Positions 1-11,006 of a DNA stretch of 64,000 nt are shown here, piece after piece. The stretch's first letter is position 1, and every line of letters starts with the position of its first letter. The notes under the pieces were generated by a model. It searched no databases and was not told the origin of the DNA. It was given only the letters and a program-made list of their open reading frames with translations. The DNA is from Ligustrum vulgare. Taxonomy: Eukaryota; Streptophyta; Magnoliopsida; Lamiales; Oleaceae. Location of the stretch: NCBI GenBank assembly GCA_963555705.1, contig OY743181.1, forward strand, positions 26,230,513-26,294,512, given 5' to 3'. A program made the position numbers and the translations under genes.

Positions 1-769
1 TATGCCAATATAATTATCACTAGTCACCAAGTCTGGATTTTTTTAATAATTTTGAATTGCATATTCGGCTAAGCATCTATGTCGTTACATGTAACGAAAT
101 AAATTTCAAAACATTTATTATTTGTATGAGCTTACGTAGAACTAGATCACACTTAGAATCCAGAAGGTCACAAATGTAGATCACAAAGGTATTACGAGGC
201 ATCACTAAGTAAATTTAGGAACACATTTTTCCCCATACAGTGATTAAAAATGGAATAGTCTCATGAGGCCACACACAAATATTTCCAAAAACACCGATAC
301 ATCTAAATTTATAATAAAAATAACATTGTGTCTTCATTTCTGATCCTATTCTGATTTTTTCTGTGCTTGTTAGGCTACGCATGTCAGTTTTCGGCTGTTA
401 AAATCAATTAGCCTTTTAAATAACTAGATAACATTCGAGATGATACATGTTAATGTCACATCACATCAGGTCACATTAAGCTTGCTGACAATAAGTATTC
501 CTTTTTAATCCACACTTTCAAATACATATCACATGTTCAGCCAGGCCACATGTTATCATGATGTTAATCTAACCAATATCACATTTACTGTACATTGAAC
601 TCATTTCAATATGGACATATGTAACAATCCTCAAACAAAAATTCCATATTAGGCAAATTCTCATACATTTCATTAATTATAAAAATTCCAAACTTATTGA
701 ACATGAAGTACCCAACTGACTACATCATAACCAAATAATAGTCCACCAAAAGCAAATAGAAATAAAATT
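1..769. other. Non-coding flank of the Mutator-like element
   Basis: I see no credible gene here. The stretch is AT-rich and lies downstream of the minus-strand transposase remnant. It contains repeated GGTCACA or GGCCACA words (about 165, 267, 469 and 543). Their reverse complement, TGTGACC, recurs on the far side of the transposase (11474, 11874, 12084), so the block probably belongs to the transposon end. I could not identify a terminal inverted repeat. Confidence 0.4.
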
Positions 770-2406
770 TTATTTTATCTTGCTTCCAGCACTGTTTTGA
801 TTAATTGGAAACAAAAGTGTACAAGACCGGCAGTTGTGGCCCCTTCCACCACAACGCCCGCATCTCATCTTCGATTTTCCTTCACTTGATGATCTTTTCC
901 TCTTCTTTGATGGTCTCCCTGTAATCCTCTTTTGATTTGGAGGTAATACAACAAGTTCTGTTACTTCGTTCGGCAATTTCCATTCATTAGGATTGTCAAG
1001 TGGGTAAACACTATCTTGATAGGTAGACTTATAAGCATTGTATGTGTAATAGTAAGAACAATATTCGTATGGATCCCTCTTCGTGAAAGCTATGACAGCC
1101 AGAGTATATGGACACGGCATCTGGTCAACTTGAATTATTCTACAAGTACATTTAAGTTTCTTTATATCGACGACAAATGATGTGCTTTCATGTTGAACCG
1201 AATACGTTGTATGATTCGATGGAGACATCTGTACCGAATTCCAACAAATCATAATTACAATGGTATATTAACACAACATGCATTAAAATAAGGACACAAA
1301 ATCTATGAGTACCCTTAGGCTCCGTAGTTCCATGATACTTTCTCTCAACAACTTCTCGTACTTGCTCGAAAGCTTTGTGAAAGTACCATTTGCGTTGTCT
1401 CTATTTTTGTAGAACCAGTTTTGTACTGTTTGTCTTAACGACTCTAGCAACGAAACCATGGGAAAGTTTTTCGATGACTTTGTTACAGCATTAACTGATT
1501 CTACAATGTTTGAGGTCATCGTAGAATATCTGTTTTCGGGCATGTGGAATCTTGACCACTTTTCATAACCAACTTCACTCTACATGTAAAAGTCAGATAA
1601 CAATTACATTAGCTTAAGCTTTATATTCACATGACAACATATCATTAAATGGAGTAGTTTAGTGAACTTACCAAATAACTCCTAATACCTTTGTTAATAG
1701 CGTCTAATTGTAGCATTTGGTACTCGAACTCTGATAATGTGTACGGAAAGACAACATAATTATATGGTTCTGTTATATTGTGACCTGATTTCCCATAGTA
1801 CTTCTTCAGGTTTTGCAGTAAGTGGTACGAACATATACCATGACTTGTTCCAGGGTACACTTTTTTTTATACCCTTTCTGATGCTATCGGGACGATCCGA
1901 TACAAAACATAACCCTTCTCTAGTACCATATGCCTTCTTCAACTGCTCTAAAAACCATTTCCAAGATCTGTCATTCTCACTATCTCCAATACCAAATGCA
2001 AGTATAAAAATCCTATTATTTGCATCTTGTGTACATGTTGTGAACAGAGTACCACCGTATTGTCTATTCAAATAAGTTCCATCAACTACAATAATAGGCC
2101 TACAATGTTTCCATCCACGAATTGATGCACCAAGGGCCATGAAATAATATTTGAACCTATTTTCAATATCTATATCAATCCTTGTGACCGAGCCTGGGTT
2201 AGTTCGTTCAAGCATATGCAAAAAAACCAGGTACATGTTTAAACGATTCTAAAGGGTCTCCCCGGATCAATCTCAAAGTCCTCTCCCTTGATCTCCAAGC
2301 ATTAACATAATTCATTGAAACACCATAAGTGTGCAACATGTCATTGCATATGTCATTAGGGGTATATGTTGTGCGACTGGAGTTGAACTTGTATTTAATA
2401 CACGAG
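770..2406 (-). pseudogene. Mutator-like (MULE/MuDR) transposase, C-terminal two thirds, degraded
   Basis: Minus-strand fragments together read as a MULE transposase, the enzyme that cuts and pastes Mutator-type DNA transposons. Reading from 2406 downward: the segment with TPNDICNDM and AWRSRE; the DDE core with PIIVVDGTYLNRQYGG (about 2075-2110) and SWKWFLEQL; SHGICSYHLLQNLKK (about 1800-1845); NIVESVNAV (about 1490); a SWIM zinc finger with CTCRIIQ and CPYTLAV (about 1100-1160); and a C-terminal CCHC-like knuckle (CGRCGGRGHNCRSC). The frame breaks twice at homopolymers, near 2220 (run of A) and 1860 (run of T), and probable introns lie near 1550-1640 and 1253-1283. The N-terminal part is at 11007-11739, separated by a retrotransposon. 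The two homopolymer shifts could be real decay or sequencing errors. Confidence 0.85.
2402..2406. repeat. Target-site duplication ACGAG (left copy)
   Basis: The five bases ACGAG directly precede the LTR start at 2407 and recur directly after the 3' LTR at 11007-11011. This is the 5-bp duplication expected from gypsy integrase and it fixes both ends of the element. Confidence 0.93.
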
Positions 2407-3353
2407 TGATGAGTTCCGGAGTGACTCGACGAACGTTGACCCATTGCACGTGCCCGCTGGACCAATAACGAGGCAAAGAGCCAAAATAATCAAGCAAACA
2501 ATGCAGGAATTCATGCAAGCGTAGATGGATGAGTGCTGAGTGCAAAGACCTCATTTACGTTGCATAACAAAGTGGAAGAGTAACCAAAGTTGTTACTAGG
2601 CATTTGGATCAAAGAACAACAAGAAATTGGGGGCAGAAACGTTCTCACGGCCGTAACACCCATTTTTACTACTGTAAAATCATCTTGGCTAAAATTGTGC
2701 AGAAAGGCAGTCACGGCCGTAAACCATGATCTCACGGCCGTAACATCATCAAGGCAAAATTATGCAGAAGAGGACTTACGGCCGTAAACCAAATCCTCAC
2801 GGCCGTAAATATAGTATAGTAGTTTTTATTTTTTTGTTCAGAATGTCACTTACGGGCGTATATAAATTTGTCACGGCCGTAACATATGTTTTTAATTTTT
2901 AATTCGTAGCTTACTTACGGCCGTAAACTCATAAGTCACGGCCGTAACTTTGGTGCCGCAATTTAAGATAATGTTAGGCGGTGTGGTTTATTTACAATTC
3001 TAGTTTATTTAGGTTGTTTTATTTTGTTAGCCTATTTATAGGGCTTCATTTAGCATTGTAAAACACACAACTTTTATTCTTGAGATTAATGATATTGAAG
3101 GTGAGATATTCCCTTAATTTTCTTCTTGTTCTCGTTGAACAAATTTGAACTTATCAAAGGATTTGACAACCTTTGTGGCGTTCCCCCTTTGTGGTTCTTA
3201 TCTTCGCATCGTAACGGGTTTTGAGTTTAATATACCCATAGTTCTTGCATCGTGAGGTAGGGTTGCATTGTTATCGTCTACTATCTTGGATTTTAGAGCT
3301 TTCCGGCATTTAATTCCGCGTGTTCTTGGTGATCCCTATATCAGATCACATCA
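2407..3353 (+). repeat. 5' LTR of gypsy element
   Basis: Nearly the same sequence as 10059-11006. It begins TGATGAGTTCC and ends GATCACATCA. It holds an array of ten TTACGGCCGTAA-type palindromes (2645-2947) in five pairs. A TATA-like sequence (CTATTTATAGGG, about 3033) precedes the presumed transcript start, so U3 carries the array. Copies are at 2645, 2666 (degenerate), 2711, 2732, 2776, 2797, 2850, 2871, 2915 and 2936. Confidence 0.93.
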
Positions 3354-3355
3354 TG

Positions 3356-3366
3356 TGGTATCAGAG
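3356..3366 (+). promoter_or_regulatory. Primer-binding site, initiator tRNA-Met type
   Basis: TGGTATCAGAG lies two bases after the LTR end. It matches the complement of the 3' end of plant initiator tRNA-Met, the usual primer for minus-strand cDNA synthesis in plant LTR elements. Confidence 0.85.
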
Positions 3367-3931
3367 TCTGTCTCTAAATCCAAATATTTAGTATTCCAGT
3401 TCCTTTCTTTTGTTTCCAGATTTTATTCAGTAAAAAAAAAAAATTCAATTCATGTTTCTTGAAATTTCGTCAGAAAATTCAAGATTTGCCAATTTCTATT
3501 TCTTGTTCTTGATTATTTTTTTTCTAAGTAGCAAAAAAAAAAAAAAAAAAAAGTGCTGTTGATTTGATTCAAGAAATCAAGAAAATAATCTTTGACAAAT
3601 CTTTCCAACAATTCTTGTTTCCATCAAATTCCTTATTCCATAATACTTCTTCTTGCAATAAAATTCTTGTTTCCATAATTCCATCTTCAAATTTCCTAAT
3701 TCCAATTTTTCCATCAACTTTCCTTATTTGCACTTTGGGGTTTATTCCACAAGGACTAAATCCGTGACTAATTTGGTGGGTTCTTTGAGAACGTGGGAAA
3801 AAGGGAATAGAGAGGAAAAATGCAGAGTTGTGAGATTAATGGAGGGAAAAAGCCAAAATCGAGTGATACACGAGTGATAAAACACGTGAGGATCTTTATT
3901 TAATTTTTTTCTCTTTTCTTTAATACTAACC
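3367..3931 (+). other. Untranslated leader of the gypsy element
   Basis: This is the stretch between the primer site and the gag ATG. It is AT-rich with T- and A-runs (about 3430 and 3536-3552) and TTCTTG repeats. No coding signal is seen. Packaging and dimerisation signals would be expected here but I cannot point to one. Confidence 0.5.
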
Positions 3932-4526
3932 ATGTCGCAGAAGGATGCTTCATCGACGGAAAAGGATCTTCAAGACTTTAAAATGCTTGCAATGATGGAG
4001 GAACGGTTTGCAAAATGGGAGGCGAGGTTGGATGCCAAGTTGGAAGCAAAATTTGGTCCACAATCCGGCGTGAATGTGGAAAGGGCAAATAATCCGGGGG
4101 AGATACGTGGTGCGGGAATTGCTCAACCACGTCAGGATCAACCGCGCAATTTCCCTAATTTACGGAGGCCACTCAAGTATGACTTCAACCCACAGTTTAG
4201 AGCTAGGAATGAACATGTTGAGGTTGATGATAGTGATGAAGATAGTGGTGAATTGTCTATTACTAGTGTTGGTAGGAGACGAGATCGGGGAGAAAGACGT
4301 GATGGGGGATATAGGTGTGATCGTAGGGATAATGTAGATGGGCATGTTGGTAATATTAAAATGTCCATTCCCTCGTTTCAAGGTAAAAGTAATTCGGACG
4401 CTTATTTTGAATGGGAAAAGAGGGTAGAATTAATTTTTGATTGTCATAATTATTCTGAAACTAAAAAGGTTAAATTGGCAGTCGTAGAATTTACTGATTA
4501 TGCTATAGTATGGTGGGATCAATTGG
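3932..4526 (+). pseudogene. gag, N-terminal part (interrupted)
   Basis: The reading frame starts at the ATG at 3932 (MSQKDASSTEKDLQDFK). It begins with a charged coiled-coil-like segment (MMEERFAKWEARLDAKLEAKF) and a basic Arg/Asp-rich linker. It then enters the retrotransposon gag domain (KMSIPSFQGKSNSDAYFEWE, then VKLAVVEFTDYAIVWWDQL). The frame is cut at about 4526 by a solo LTR. It resumes on the other side at 5985 (TSKRRNGERPIETWDELKALM), so the natural protein would join these parts. Gag forms the virus-like particle and binds the element RNA. Confidence 0.88.
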
Positions 4527-5984
4527 TGATAAGTGTGATATTTACGTTTATTTTATACACTTATATCCTTGAAGATGCCATAATGTGATTCTATCTAAGT
4601 ATTATTAATGCATTTTGTATTTTATATTGTATAGGATCATAAAGGAAGAGAAAAGAAGAAAAAAGGACCAAATTGCACTCAAAACTGAAGTTTGGAGACT
4701 TAGGTGAAATTAAGGTTACGGCCGTAAGCAATTAAAATCACGGCCGTAAAAGTATGATGAATAAAGAAGAAAAATGTGCAGAAACACAGTTACGGCCGTA
4801 AAGGTAAATGTTACGGCCGTAACCTTCAAAAGAAGAAAATCGGCAGAGACCTAATTACGACCGTAAATCAGGAGTTACGGCCGTAACTCCAATTTGATGA
4901 AATATGCAGTAACTCAATTACGGCCGTAACTATTCAAGTCAAGAATTTCCTTATTTCAATTCTTTCCATAATTTGGGATTTCTTGAGGCCAAAGCTAGGG
5001 CACGAAATTGGAGCTATAAAAAGGGAGTTTCATGACAAGAAAAAAGAGATTTTTTTTATTGTGAAAGAGGCAAAACATTGAGGAAAATTGAGAGCAAAAT
5101 ATAGAGCATTCTTGGGAGATTTTCAAGTGCAAGAACACAACAACAATGGAATTCATGAAGCAATTTGAAGAATCTACCACAACCATGCTAGGCTAAATTC
5201 CATATCTTGTTCAAATGGGAAGTTGTGTCAATTTAATTATGTTATTTTCTTTTCCTACAAATTAGTAGCGTGAATTTATTCCTTTATTTCAATTGTTGGA
5301 TTATTATGTTTTGAATGTTCAATTGAGTTTATTTGATTAATAGTTTAATTTGGCCAATTGGATTATTGATTTTTGGATTCATGAATATGCTATGTTTAGA
5401 TTCTTGATCCGTAATTGTCATTGAATCTTTACTTTAGTAGCAAATAAATCTCGTGCATGTTTAGTAATAATTCAACATGGATTGATTAATTCGAGCTTGT
5501 GTAATTAACGACCCAATTCAATCTATTCTTCTAAATTTTCATACTAGTCGTGCATTAAATCCTAAGAGCTTGTTTAGGATTGTCCATGGCTAGAATTGGT
5601 TCAAAGAGCTTGTTTTGAATCAATACACATAAGGAAGAATTTAGATAATCAGAGCTTGTTGATTATTTATGATTGATAATTGAATTAGGAATAGAAACAC
5701 GTTACAAGGAAAAGTATAACATTAATTAAGGACACAACCGAACCCGAGAACAAGATTTCCTCTCATATTATTTCTTTAGTCATATTTAATTGTTTATTTT
5801 TATGCATAGTTTTCATTCAAGCAATTCAAACAACAAAACCCCCCATTCCATTCTAATTGATCGAACAACTAAAATTAGTTTCCGTTCCTCGTGGGATCGA
5901 CCCTTACTCTCGCTACTACATTATTAATTAATATTTCACGAGTAAGGAATTATTTATTATTTTGGTGCATTGTGACACGCATCA
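4527..5984 (+). mobile_element. Solo LTR (gypsy-type) inserted in gag
   Basis: This 1458-bp block begins TGATAAG and ends CGCATCA. It is flanked by the 5-bp duplication ATTGG (4522-4526 and 5985-5989) and interrupts an otherwise continuous gag frame. It has no coding region, so it is best read as a solo LTR left after recombination between two LTRs. It carries seven TTACGGCCGTAA-type palindromes (4716, 4738, 4790, 4811, 4855, 4875, 4918), a TATA box (GCTATAAAAAGG, about 5012) and a 3' part with a GTGGGATCGACCC motif common in LTRs of the Tat/Athila branch. It may instead be a short non-autonomous element. The small ORF at 3932-4588 runs into it by chance. Confidence 0.85.
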
Positions 5985-7215
5985 ATTGGTTACTAGTAAA
6001 AGGAGGAATGGGGAGAGGCCTATTGAAACTTGGGATGAGTTGAAGGCCCTTATGAGAAAACGATTTGTGCCTGGACATTAATATAGGGATCTCTACCAAA
6101 AACTACAAACTCTTTCCCAAGGTAGTAAGAGTGTGGAGGATTACCATAGGGAGATGGAGGTTGCCATGATTAGGGCAAATATAGAGGAAGACCCGGAGGC
6201 AACCATGGCTAGGTTTCTAAATGGTTTAAATCGAGATATTGCTAATGTTATTGAATTGCAGCATTATATCGATTTGGAGGAGATGCTTCACATGGCCATG
6301 AAAGTGAAGCGACAATTAAAAAGGAAGGGAACTTCAAAATTCTCTACAAGTTCCAATTCTTTTGGTAAGTCTACATGGAGCGGGACTTCTAAAAATGATG
6401 GGATTGTGCAGAAAAAAAAATTTGAGGCACCGAAGGGAAAAATAGAGTCACCCAACAAAGGTAAAATTGCTTTTGATTCTCAAACTCCTAGGACTAGAGA
6501 TATTCGTTGTTTTAAATGTTCCGGCTTAGGACATATTTATTCACAATGTCCAAATAAACGAATATTGGTTATGCGTGACGGGGTATTAAGTTCGGAGGAT
6601 GAGAAAGAGGGAGAAGTGGAGGATGAGTATAAGGATATGCCAGCTCTAGAGGATGTTAGTGAAAATGATGATGGGGACTATGCAGTAGCTAAATCACTTG
6701 TCACTAGGAGAGCCCTTAGTACTCAAGTTAAGGTGGAAGAGTCGGGTGAGCAGCGAGAAAATATATTTCATACTAGGTGCTTTGTGAATAACAAGGTGTG
6801 TAATTTGATAATAGATGGTGGCAGTTGTGCGAACGTTGCTAGCACTACTCTAGTGGAGAAATTATGCCAACCTATACTAAAACACCCTAGGCCATATAAG
6901 CTACAATGGTTAAATGAATCTGGTGAGATTAAGGTGAATAAACAAGTGGTAGTTGATTTGGCGATTGGGAAGTATGAAGATAGCGTGGTTTGTGATGTGG
7001 TACCAATGCATGCGGGGCACATCTTGTTGGGCAGGCCATGGCAATTCGATAGGAAGGTTATTCATGATGGTTTTAAAAATAGGTATACCTTCACTAAGGA
7101 TGGGAAAAATATCAAACTAATGCCTTTGTCACCTCAACAAGTCTATGAAGACCAACTGAAATTAAAAAGTGAGGAAGAGAGAAAGAGGGTCGGGACCACG
7201 ATCCCGGAAAAATGA
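5985..7215 (+). pseudogene. gag C-terminal part and aspartic protease
   Basis: This continues the gag domain (KALMRKRFVPGH, then a TAA stop at 6079-6081 where a codon is expected, then YRDLYQKLQTLSQG). A CCHC zinc knuckle follows (CFKCSGLGHIYSQC, about 6510-6555), then an acidic linker. Next is a retropepsin-like protease with the active-site motif LIIDGGSCANVAS (about 6805-6845) and the flap/hydrophobic motif HILLGRPW (about 7018-7041). The frame ends at a TGA (7213-7215) but stays open in the same frame beyond it into the reverse transcriptase. An imperfect 48-bp tandem duplication (repeat starts 7194 and 7242) straddles this stop. Confidence 0.88.
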
Positions 7216-8595
7216 GAGTTGTGTGAAAAATCGAGAGTTAGGACCACGATCCCAGAAAAAGGAGAGGGTCTGAAGAGTGCCAGTAAAAATAAAAGAGAAA
7301 AAACAAAAGTGAGCTTCTACGTAAAACAGAGTGATATCACCAAAGCTATTTCTACAAATAAACTCGTGATTTTACTAATGTATAAGGAATCTCTCCTTGT
7401 ACTTGATGAAGCTAACCACTCCCTCCCTAGTTTAGCTGTATCTCTTTTGCAGGAATTTGCAGATTTATTTCCCGAGGAAATTCCTAGTGGGCTGCCGCCA
7501 ATTCGAGGGATTGAACACCAGATTGACTTCGTGCCTGGAGCTGTCATTCCAAACAGGTCAGCTTATAGGAGCAATCCAGAAGAGACCAAGGAGTTACAAA
7601 AGCAGGTTGAAGAGCTGCTGAAAAAGGGCTATGTTCGTGAAAGCATGAGCCCATGTGCAGTACTAGTTCTGTTGGTACCCAAAAAGGATGGAACTTGGAG
7701 GATGTGCGTGGATTGTAGAGCAGTCAACAATATTACGGTAAAGTATCGCCATCCCATACTTAGACTTGATGACATGCTTGATGAACTATATGATGCTTGT
7801 ATGTTTAGCAAAATAGACCTTAAGAGTGGTTATCACCAAATTCGAAAGAAAGAAGGTGATGAATGGAAAACCGCCTTCAAAACCAAATATGGTTTATATG
7901 AATGGATGGTTATGCCATTCGGCCTCTCAAATGCACCTAGAACTTTTATGAGATTAATGAACCATGTTTTACGTGCTTACATTGGTAAATTTGTTGTGGT
8001 ATACTTTGATGACATTTTGGTATATAGTAAAAACTTAGGTGATCACATTGAGCATTTAAGATCTGTTTTGGAAGTTTTGAAAATTGAAAAACTATATGCT
8101 AATTTTAAAATGTGTACTTTTTGCATGGAAAGGGTAATTTTTCTTGGGTTTGTTGTTAGTGCTAATGGTGTAGAGGTAGATGAGGAGAAAATTCGTGCTA
8201 TTAAAGAATGGCCAACTCCCAAAAGTATTACGGAGGTTATGAGCTTCCACGGGTTGGCTGGATTTTATAGGAGATTTGTTAAAGACTTTAGCACACTTGC
8301 AGCACCACTCACTGAGATAGTCAAGAAAAGTGTAGGATTCCATTGGGGGGAAGCACAAGAAAATGCTTTTAAAGTACTTAAGGATAGGTTATGTTCTGCA
8401 CCGGTTTTAGCTTTACCTAACTTTAACCAAACCTTTGAGATTGAATGTGATGCATCAGGAATAGGTATTGGAGCTGTTCTTATGCAGGAAAAAAGGCCGA
8501 TTGCATTTTTCAGTGAAAAGCTGAGTTGGGCAGTTTTGAATTATCCTACCTACGACAAGGAGCTTTATGCTCTTGTTCGTGCTTTGGAGACATGA
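7216..8595 (+). pseudogene. Reverse transcriptase and start of RNase H
   Basis: Gypsy reverse transcriptase in the same frame as the protease. Landmarks: [18 protein letters not shown] (about 7675-7730), [23 protein letters not shown], and the catalytic YFDDILVYS (about 8000-8030). The RNase H connection follows ([18 protein letters not shown], about 8440-8490) and then [17 protein letters not shown]. The frame ends at a TGA (8593-8595) where family members have Trp before QHYLWPKEF, so this is a single nonsense change and not a domain end. The downstream sequence is still readable in the same frame. The enzyme would copy element RNA into cDNA. Confidence 0.9.
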
Positions 8596-10176
8596 CAGCA
8601 CTATCTTTGGCCAAAGGAATTTGTCATACACACTGACCACGAGTCACTGAAACACCTCAAGGGACAAGGTAAGCTAAACAAAAGACACGCCCATTGGATG
8701 GAATTCGTTGAGACTTTTCCATACGTCATTCGCTATAAACAAGGTAAGGAGAATGTGGTAGCAGATGCCCTTTCTCGCAGGTACGTACTTCTAAACTCTT
8801 TAAATGCAAAGTTGCTTGGGTTTGAATATATAAGAGGTATGTATGCTAATGACCCTGATTTTTCTACCATTTATGCTTCATGTGAAAAGGGTGCAATTGA
8901 TAAATTTTATAGGCATGATGGCTATTTATTTAGAGAAAATAAACTTTGTGTGCCTAATTGTTCTATGCGTGAATTGCTAGTGCGTGAGGCTCATGGTGGG
9001 GGGTTAATGGGACACTTTGGTGTAATTAAGACTTTAGAAACTTTACAAGAGCACTTTTATTGGCCTAAAATGAAAAGGATGTTCACCATATTTGTGAAAG
9101 GTGCATAACTTGTAAACAATCTAAGTCTAGGGTCTTACCACAAAGTTTGTATACACCTTTGCCCGTACCTAATGAACCTTGGGTAGATATATCTATGGAT
9201 TTTGTGTTAGGTTTGCCTAGGACAAAAAAAGGTAGAGACTCGATATTTGTGGTGGTAGACAGATTTAGCAAAATGGCGCATTTTATTCCTTGTATAAAAC
9301 TGATGACGCAACAAACATAGCTGACCTATTCTTTAGGGAAGTTGTAAGACTCCATGGGGTACCTAGGAGTATTGTGTCCGATAGGGATGTTAAGTTCCTA
9401 AGCTACTTTTGGAAAGTCTTGTGGGGGAAGATGGGAACTAAATTGCTATTTTCTACTACATGTCACCGGCAAACCGATGGTCAAACTGAGGTAGTTAATA
9501 GGACATTAATCCAATTCTTGCGCTCTATAATAAATAAGAATTTAAAAAGTTGGGAGGAATGTTTGTCATTTGTGGAATTTGCTTATAATCGATCTATACA
9601 TTCTACTACTTCATGTTCACCTTTTGAAATTGTTTATGGTTTCAACCCGCTAACTCCTCTTGATTTAATTCCTTTACCTGTAGATGAAAGGAGTAGTTTG
9701 GACGGGGCAAAAAGGCTAAGCTTGTGAAAGAACTTCATGAGAAGGTGAAAGGGAAAATTGAAAAGAAAAATGAGCGTTATGCGACTCATGCCAACAAAGG
9801 TAGGAGGCAAGTGACGTTCGAGCCGGGTGATTGGGTGTGGGTGCACTTGAGAAAGGAGTCATTCCCAACCCAAAGGAAGTCTAAGTTGCAGCCAAGAGGC
9901 GATGGACCTTTTCAGATCCTTGAAAAGATAAATGAGAATGCGTATAAGCTCGATCTTCCAGGTGCGTATAACGTGTCTGCTTCTTTTAATGTTGCTGATC
10001 TTTCTTTATTTGATGTAGGTGATGATTCGAGGACAAATCATTTTCAACAGGGAGGGGATGATGAGTTCCTAAGTGGCTCGACGAACGTTGACCCATTGCA
10101 CGTGCCCGCTGGACCAATAACGAGGCAAAGAGCCAAAATAATCAAGCAAACAATGCAAGGATTCATGCAAGCGTAG
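8596..10176 (+). pseudogene. RNase H end and integrase, with tail in the 3' LTR
   Basis: After the stop the RNase H continues ([10 protein letters not shown], then [12 protein letters not shown] near 8750). The integrase has a zinc-binding HHCC region (HFYWPKM, then [10 protein letters not shown]), and a DDE core with [12 protein letters not shown] (about 9190), SDRDVKFLS (about 9380) and [13 protein letters not shown] (about 9475-9515). Frameshifts lie near 9080, 9295 and 9710. The C-terminal domain (PGDWVWVHLRKE, GPFQILEKINENAYKLDLP, SFNVADLS) continues into GPITRQRAK and stops at 10174-10176, that is 118 bases inside the 3' LTR. I see no clear chromodomain. Confidence 0.88.
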
Positions 10177-11006
10177 ATGGATGAGTGCTCGAGTGCAAAG
10201 ACCTCATTTACGTTGCATAACAAAGTGGAAGAGGAACCAAAGTTGTTACTAGGCATTTGGATCAAAGAACAACAAGAAATTGGGGCAGAAGCGTTCTCAC
10301 GGCCGTAACACCCATTTTTACGGCCGTAAAATCATCTTGGCTAAAATTGTGCAGAAAGGCAGTCACGGCCGTAAACCATGATCTCACGGCCGTAACATCA
10401 TCAAGACAAAATTATGCAGAAGAGGACTTACGGCCGTAAACCAAATCCTCACGGCCGTAAATATAGTATAGTAGTTTTTTTTTTTTTTGTTCAGAATGTC
10501 ACTTACGGCCGTATATAAATTTGTCACGGCCGTAACATATGTTTTTAATTTTTAATCCGTAGCTTACTTACGGCCGTAAACTCATAAGTCACGGCCCTAA
10601 CTTAGGTGCCGCAATTTAAGATAATGTTAGGCGGTGTGGTTTATTTACAATTCTAGTTTATTTAGGTTGTTTTATTTTGTTAGCCTATTTATAGGGCTTC
10701 ATTCAGCATTGTAAAACACATAACTTTTATTCTTGAGATTAATGATATTGAAGGTGAGATATTCCCTTAATTTTCTTCTTGTTCTCGTTGAACAAATTTG
10801 AACTTATCAAAGGATTTGACAACTTTTGTGAATTTCCCTTTTTGTGGTTCTTATCTCCTCATCGTAACGGGTTTTGGGTTTAATATACCCATAGTTCTTG
10901 CGTCTGAGGTCGGGGTTGCATTGTTATCGTCTACTATCTTGGATTTTAGAGCTTTCCGGCATTTAATTCCGCGTGTTCTTGGTGATCCCCATATCGGATC
11001 ACATCA
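10059..11006 (+). repeat. 3' LTR of gypsy element
   Basis: Partner of 2407-3353, also starting TGATGAGTTCC and ending GATCACATCA. It has ten TTACGGCCGTAA-type palindromes (10297, 10318, 10363, 10384, 10428, 10449, 10503, 10524, 10568, 10589) in five pairs with start-to-start spacing of exactly 21 bp. The second member of pair 1 (10318) is intact here but decayed in the 5' LTR. The target duplication ACGAG follows at 11007-11011. Confidence 0.93.

Larger units (their letters stand above)
2407..11006 (+). mobile_element. Ty3/gypsy LTR retrotransposon, complete ends, degraded coding region
   Basis: The element is bounded by LTRs of about 947 bp that begin TGATG and end CATCA, and by the target duplication ACGAG. 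Order: LTR, tRNA-Met primer site, gag, protease, reverse transcriptase, RNase H, integrase, LTR. The protease-RT-RNase H-integrase order marks it as Ty3/gypsy. It has several stop codons and frameshifts, and a 1458-bp solo LTR sits inside gag, so it is unlikely to encode working proteins. By eye the two LTRs differ at roughly 30-40 positions, so the insertion is not recent. The pol frame runs on into the 3' LTR, as reported for CRM-clade chromoviruses, but I cannot settle the clade. The element sits inside the Mutator transposase gene. Confidence 0.95.

Noticed and set aside
2645..2947. Regularly spaced repeats considered as a CRISPR-like array
   Set aside because: The repeats are 12-bp palindromes in a plant LTR and are duplicated in the partner LTR. 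Plants have no CRISPR systems.
4527..5984. Block considered as a gag intron
   Set aside because: It starts TGAT and ends ATCA with a 5-bp duplication ATTGG on both sides and contains an LTR-type TATA box, so an insertion explains it better than splicing.
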